8,940 nucleotides of DNA. Source: Alphaproteobacteria bacterium. Lineage in GTDB: Bacteria > Pseudomonadota > Alphaproteobacteria > Rhodobacterales > Rhodobacteraceae. A model generated the notes under the pieces. The model was not told where the DNA came from, made no database searches, and saw only the letters and a list, made by a program, of their open reading frames with translations. The DNA is taken from NCBI GenBank assembly GCA_003696705.1, contig RFGD01000327.1:1-8940 (forward strand). The letters are read 5' to 3'. Shown in pieces: positions 5,742-8,940 of the stretch. The translations under genes and the position numbers were made by a program. Each line of letters opens with the position of its first letter. Position 1 is the stretch's first letter.

Positions 5742-7909
5742 AAAGTCTCACCCTTCTCTGCCATCTCACGCAACAGGGCCGGGGCCGCAAACCTCGGCCC
5801 GAAGCGCTCGGTCAGCTCTTCGCACATCGCGACGACCTTGTCGGCCCCGGTCATGTCGATCCACGAGAACGGCCCGCCCGACCAGGGCGCGAAGCCCCAG
5901 CCAAGGATCGCCGCGACGTCGCCCTCGCGGATGTCCATGAGCACCCCTTCCTCGAGCGCCTGCACCGCCTCGAGCACCTGGATGAGAAGTAGCCGCCTCT
6001 TGACCTCTTCGACGTCGGGCTGGGTGTCCGAAACCGGGAAGCGCTCGGTGATGCCCTTCCAGAGGCCAAGACGCTTGCCGTTCTCGTCATACTCGTAGAA
6101 GCCGGCCTTCGCCTTGCGGCCAAGACGGCCCTGTTCGGCCATCCAGAAGATCACCTCGTCGACGTCGGCGTCGGGATAGGCGTCGCCCATGGCCGCGCGG
6201 GTCGCCTTGGCGATCTTCACGCCAAGGTCGATCGAGGTTTCGTCGACAAGCTGAAGCGGGCCCACCGGCATGCCCAGAAGCCGTGCGGCATGTTCGATCA
6301 GGGGCTCGGTCACGCCTTCGCGCACCATGCGGATCCCCTCGTTGATGTAGGGGATGATGCAGCGGTTGGCGTAGAAGAAGCGTGCGTCGTTGACGACGAT
6401 CGGCGTCTTGCGAACCTGCCGGGCAAAGTCGAGCGCCTTGGCCACGGCGCGGTCGCCCGTCGCCTTGCCGCGGATGATCTCGAGCAGCATCATGCGCTCG
6501 ACGGGCGAGAAGAAGTGCATGCCGAGGAAGTTCTCGGGCTTTTTGACCGACTTGGCGAGTTCGGTGATCGGCAGCGTCGAGGTGTTCGAGGCGATGATGC
6601 AATCGTCGTCCACCACCGCCTGGACCTTGGCATAGGCTTCGGCCTTCACCGCCGGATCCTCGAAGACCGCTTCGATGATGAGGTCGCAGCCCGAGAGGTC
6701 GGCGTAGTCGGCCGTCGGGTGGATGCGCGACAGCACCTCGGCCTTCTTCTCGGGGGTCGCCTTGCCGCGCTTGATGCCCTTGTCCATGTAGGCCTCGGAA
6801 TAGCCCTTGCCGCGCTCGGCGGCCTCCTGGCTCTGGTCCAGAAGGACCACGTCGATACCGGCGAGTGCCGACACGAGCGCGATGCCCGAGCCCATCATGC
6901 CGGCGCCGAGGACGCCGAGCTTGCGCACCCGCTGATCAGGAATGCCCTTCGGCCGGACGGCGCCCTTCTCGAGCGCTTCCTTGTTGATGAACAGGGACCG
7001 GATCATCGCCGACGAGACGGGGTTCATCAGCACGTTCACGAACCAGCGGGCCTCGATCCGGAGGGCGGTGTCGAAGGGCACCAGCGCACCCTCGTAGACC
7101 GCCGACAGAAGCGCCTTGGCGGCCGGGTAGACGCCCCAGGTCTGGGCGTTGACCATGGCCGAGGCGCCGACGAAGGTCATGAAGCCCGCCGGGTGGTAGG
7201 GCGCACCGCCCGGCATCTTCCAGCCCTTCTTGTCCCAGGGCTTGACGATGTCGTCGTCGGTCGCGCTCAGCACCCAGGCACGGGCGCGTTCGAGAAGCTC
7301 GTCGGCCGGCACGACCTCGTCGACAAGGCTGGCGCTCCGGGCCTTCTTCGGTTCGAGCATCTTGCCTTCCAGAAGAACGGGCGCCGCGGCCATCGCACCG
7401 ACCATGCGGCTGTAGCGCGTCGTGCCGCCGCCGCCGGGGAAGAGACCGACCAGGATCTCGGGAAGGCCGATCTTGGCCTTGGGGTTGTCGGCCATGAAGC
7501 GCCGGTGGCAGGCAAGCGCCAGTTCGGTGCCGATGCCCGCGCAGGTTCCCGTGATCGCGCAGGCGACCGGCTTGCCGCCCTTGTTGGTCTTGGGGTCCAT
7601 GCCGGCGCGTTCGAGCTTTCGCAGGATGCGATGGCCGGCCATGGTGAAGTCGAACAGCGCCGCCGCCGGATTGTCGCCCGCCTCTTCCCGGATGGTGGCA
7701 AGGACGTTGAGGTCCATGCCGCCGGCAAAGCTGTCCTTGCCCGAGGTGATCACGATCCCCTTCACGCTGTCGTCGCCAAGGGCCTCGTCGACCATCCTTT
7801 CGAACTCTGCGAACGCCTCGCGCCGCATCACGTTCATGGACTTGTCGGGGACGTCCCAGGTGATGATGGCGACGCCGTCGTCGTCCACGCGGTAATGGAA
7901 ATCTGCCAT
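5705..7909 (-). CDS. Bifunctional enoyl-CoA hydratase / 3-hydroxyacyl-CoA dehydrogenase (FadB/FadJ-type)
   Basis: This encodes 734 residues, the normal length for the fatty-acid oxidation complex alpha subunit. It hydrates trans-2-enoyl-CoA, then oxidises the 3-hydroxyacyl-CoA with NAD+. The N-terminal crotonase domain (about 1-210) has the oxyanion-hole region GKDSFAGGMDLN (57-68) and both catalytic glutamates, Glu129 in GIGTELALACHRR and Glu151 in GLPEILVGLFPGGGGTTR. The dehydrogenase begins near 330 with the NAD fold GAGMMGSG (335-342), SNTSTLPI (441-448), and the catalytic His465/Glu477 pair in GMHFFSPVERM and LLEIIRG. Two 3HCDH C-terminal repeats occupy about 510-605 and 640-725. The ATG at 7909 is preceded by GGGAG and AAGGA on the minus strand, and the cupin stop is 27 bases upstream, so the genes look like one operon. 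The order, thiolase before hydratase/dehydrogenase, is that of fadI-fadJ rather than fadB-fadA. Its 3' end overlaps the convergent Hint-like gene by 37 bp. All key residues are present. Confidence 0.95.
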   Translation of the reverse strand: MADFHYRVDDDGVAIITWDVPDKSMNVMRREAFAEFERMVDEALGDDSVKGIVITSGKDSFAGGMDLNVLATIREEAGDNPAAALFDFTMAGHRILRKLERAGMDPKTNKGGKPVACAITGTCAGIGTELALACHRRFMADNPKAKIGLPEILVGLFPGGGGTTRYSRMVGAMAAAPVLLEGKMLEPKKARSASLVDEVVPADELLERARAWVLSATDDDIVKPWDKKGWKMPGGAPYHPAGFMTFVGASAMVNAQTWGVYPAAKALLSAVYEGALVPFDTALRIEARWFVNVLMNPVSSAMIRSLFINKEALEKGAVRPKGIPDQRVRKLGVLGAGMMGSGIALVSALAGIDVVLLDQSQEAAERGKGYSEAYMDKGIKRGKATPEKKAEVLSRIHPTADYADLSGCDLIIEAVFEDPAVKAEAYAKVQAVVDDDCIIASNTSTLPITELAKSVKKPENFLGMHFFSPVERMMLLEIIRGKATGDRAVAKALDFARQVRKTPIVVNDARFFYANRCIIPYINEGIRMVREGVTEPLIEHAARLLGMPVGPLQLVDETSIDLGVKIAKATRAAMGDAYPDADVDEVIFWMAEQGRLGRKAKAGFYEYDENGKRLGLWKGITERFPVSDTQPDVEEVKRRLLLIQVLEAVQALEEGVLMDIREGDVAAILGWGFAPWSGGPFSWIDMTGADKVVAMCEELTERFGPRFAAPALLREMAEKGETFYARFAPEARAA

Positions 7910-7936
7910 GTCCTTCTTCTCCCTTCGGGAAATCTT

Positions 7937-8395
7937 TCAGTATTCGGTGCCGTCGCGGCGCGTGAAGCGAAAGCCGTGCGCCGTCTTCTCGGCCATGAGG
8001 TCGTCGTCGGGATAGTGCGCGCGCTCCGCTTCGGCGCGGGTGCCGATCTCGAGATAGAGCGCCGGCGCGTCCGAGCGGTTGACAAGGTGATGCCCGTTCG
8101 GCGCGCCGGCAGGGAAGGCGGCGGCGTCGCCGGGGCGCAGGACCGTCTCGGTTCCTTCCTCGACAAGCACCAGCTCGCCCTCGAGGACCATGACGAACTC
8201 GTCCTCGTTCTCGTGCCAGTGCCGAAGCGCGCTCATGGCGCCCGGGGCAAGACGGGTGAGATTCACGCCGAACTGCGTCAGGCCGCCGGCATCGCCAAGG
8301 CGGCGCCGCGCCCGCCCGCCGACGCGGGCCGCAAAGGGCGCCGGATAGCCGGTTCCCTCGCGCCAGGGCAGGGCATCAATGTCGATCTTCGGCAT
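7937..8395 (-). CDS. Small single-domain cupin protein
   Basis: This encodes 152 residues starting MPKIDIDALPWREGTGYP. It has both cupin metal motifs. Motif 1 is HWHENEDEFVMVLEGE (59-74), with His59, His61 and Glu66 spaced as in H.H....E. Motif 2 is PGDAAAFPAGAPNGHHLVN (88-106), with its histidine at 102 or 103. A metal (Fe, Mn, Zn or Ni) is therefore probably bound. The reaction is unknown: the fold serves dioxygenases, isomerases, small-molecule sensors and storage proteins. I chose the ATG at 8395, not the longer frame to 8443, because it overlaps the thiolase stop by one base (TGATG), typical of coupled translation, and because the residues upstream look random. Together with the 27-base gap to the FadB/FadJ-type gene this places it firmly inside the beta-oxidation operon. 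A role in handling a CoA intermediate or sensing a ligand is only inference. Confidence 0.88.
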   Translation of the reverse strand: MPKIDIDALPWREGTGYPAPFAARVGGRARRRLGDAGGLTQFGVNLTRLAPGAMSALRHWHENEDEFVMVLEGELVLVEEGTETVLRPGDAAAFPAGAPNGHHLVNRSDAPALYLEIGTRAEAERAHYPDDDLMAEKTAHGFRFTRRDGTEY

Positions 8396-8940
8396 CAGAC
8401 CCGCTCGATGATGGTCGCCGCGCCCATGCCCGAGGCCACGCAAAGCGTTGCCAGGCCCACTTCCTTGTCGGCGCGTTCGAGCTCGTCGAGGAGCGTGCCG
8501 ATCAGCATTGCGCCCGTCGCGCCCAGGGGGTGGCCCATGGCGATGGCGCCGCCGTTCACATTGACCTTCTCGGGATCCACGTCGAAGGCGCGCATGAAAC
8601 GGATGACGACCGAGGCAAAAGCCTCGTTCACCTCGAACAGGTCGATGTCAGAGATGTTCATGCCGTTGTCGGCCAGGATCTTTTGCGTCACGGGCACGGG
8701 GCCGGTCAGCATGATCGTCGGGTCGGTGCCGATCTTGGCCGTGGCCCGGATGCGCGCGCGCGGCTTCAACCCGTGGCGCTCGCCGAACGCCTTCGAGCCG
8801 ATGAGCACCGCGGCCGCGCCGTCGACGATGCCGGACGAGTTGCCGGCGTGGTGGATGTGCTCGATCTTCTCGAGATGGGGGTATTTCAGGATCGCCACCT
8901 TGTCGAAGCCCGGCATCACCTCGCCCATCTCCTTGAACGA
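8395..8940 (-). CDS. Acetyl-CoA C-acyltransferase (thiolase), C-terminal part, cut by window edge
   Basis: The frame is open through the last base of the window, so the N-terminus with the acyl-binding cysteine lies outside; 181 residues are visible. It cleaves 3-ketoacyl-CoA with CoA, releasing acetyl-CoA in the last step of beta-oxidation (or runs in reverse for some family members). Visible thiolase signatures are HAGNSSGIVDGAAAVLIGS (31-49), VNEAFAS (104-110), GGAIAMGHPLGATGA with catalytic His137, and the closing CVASGMGAATIIERV with the second catalytic Cys167. The internal ATG at 8928 is not the start, because the frame continues upstream (SFKE before it). The stop overlaps the cupin ATG by one base. 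The pattern fits the long-chain/FadI-like or broad beta-oxidation thiolases found beside FadJ-type partners. Exact chain-length preference cannot be read. Confidence 0.94.
   Translation of the reverse strand, partial: SFKEMGEVMPGFDKVAILKYPHLEKIEHIHHAGNSSGIVDGAAAVLIGSKAFGERHGLKPRARIRATAKIGTDPTIMLTGPVPVTQKILADNGMNISDIDLFEVNEAFASVVIRFMRAFDVDPEKVNVNGGAIAMGHPLGATGAMLIGTLLDELERADKEVGLATLCVASGMGAATIIERV

Overview
The window is GC-rich, densely packed chromosomal DNA that reads like an alphaproteobacterium, probably of the Rhodobacterales (Rhodobacteraceae/Paracoccaceae). This rests on the very high G+C at third codon positions, a SPOR-domain tail of a style familiar from that order, a short Hint-fold protein of the kind common there, and the layout of the fatty-acid genes. 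The assignment is inferred from protein character, not from a marker gene. I recognise eight genes, the first and last cut by the window edges. I see no RNA genes, insertion sequences, CRISPR arrays or phage genes.

Layout. (1) 1-393 (+): the C-terminal end of a SPOR-domain envelope protein. (2) 439-1458 (-): a membrane protein of unknown function whose C-terminal part resembles an M48 peptidase that has lost its HEXXH zinc site; it converges on gene 1. (3) 1537-3168 (-): an AMP-forming acyl-CoA synthetase of the medium-chain/AlkK/DmdB type. (4) 3255-5741 (+): a three-gene plus-strand block, namely an EamA/DMT-family ten-helix transporter, a PAPS-dependent sulfotransferase whose start overlaps the transporter stop (ATGA), and, after a 178-base gap, a Hint-fold protein lacking the autoprocessing residues. 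(5) 5705-8940 (-): a beta-oxidation operon transcribed right to left: thiolase (cut by the window edge), a small cupin overlapping its stop by one base (TGATG), and an FadB/FadJ-type bifunctional enoyl-CoA hydratase/3-hydroxyacyl-CoA dehydrogenase. The last gene overlaps the Hint gene tail-to-tail by 37 bp.

How the genes fit together. The synthetase activates a carboxylic acid to an acyl-CoA; the hydratase/dehydrogenase and the thiolase then complete the beta-oxidation spiral. Only the acyl-CoA dehydrogenase is not seen, and it may lie beyond the right edge. The plus-strand block separates the two catabolic pieces. The coupled transporter and sulfotransferase suggest that a sulfated metabolite is made and moved, but the substrate cannot be read from sequence. 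Nothing here is plainly a new defence or mobile system. The points most worth a second look are the two degenerate enzyme-like proteins (M48-like and Hint-like), the cupin inside the beta-oxidation operon, and the transporter/sulfotransferase pair.
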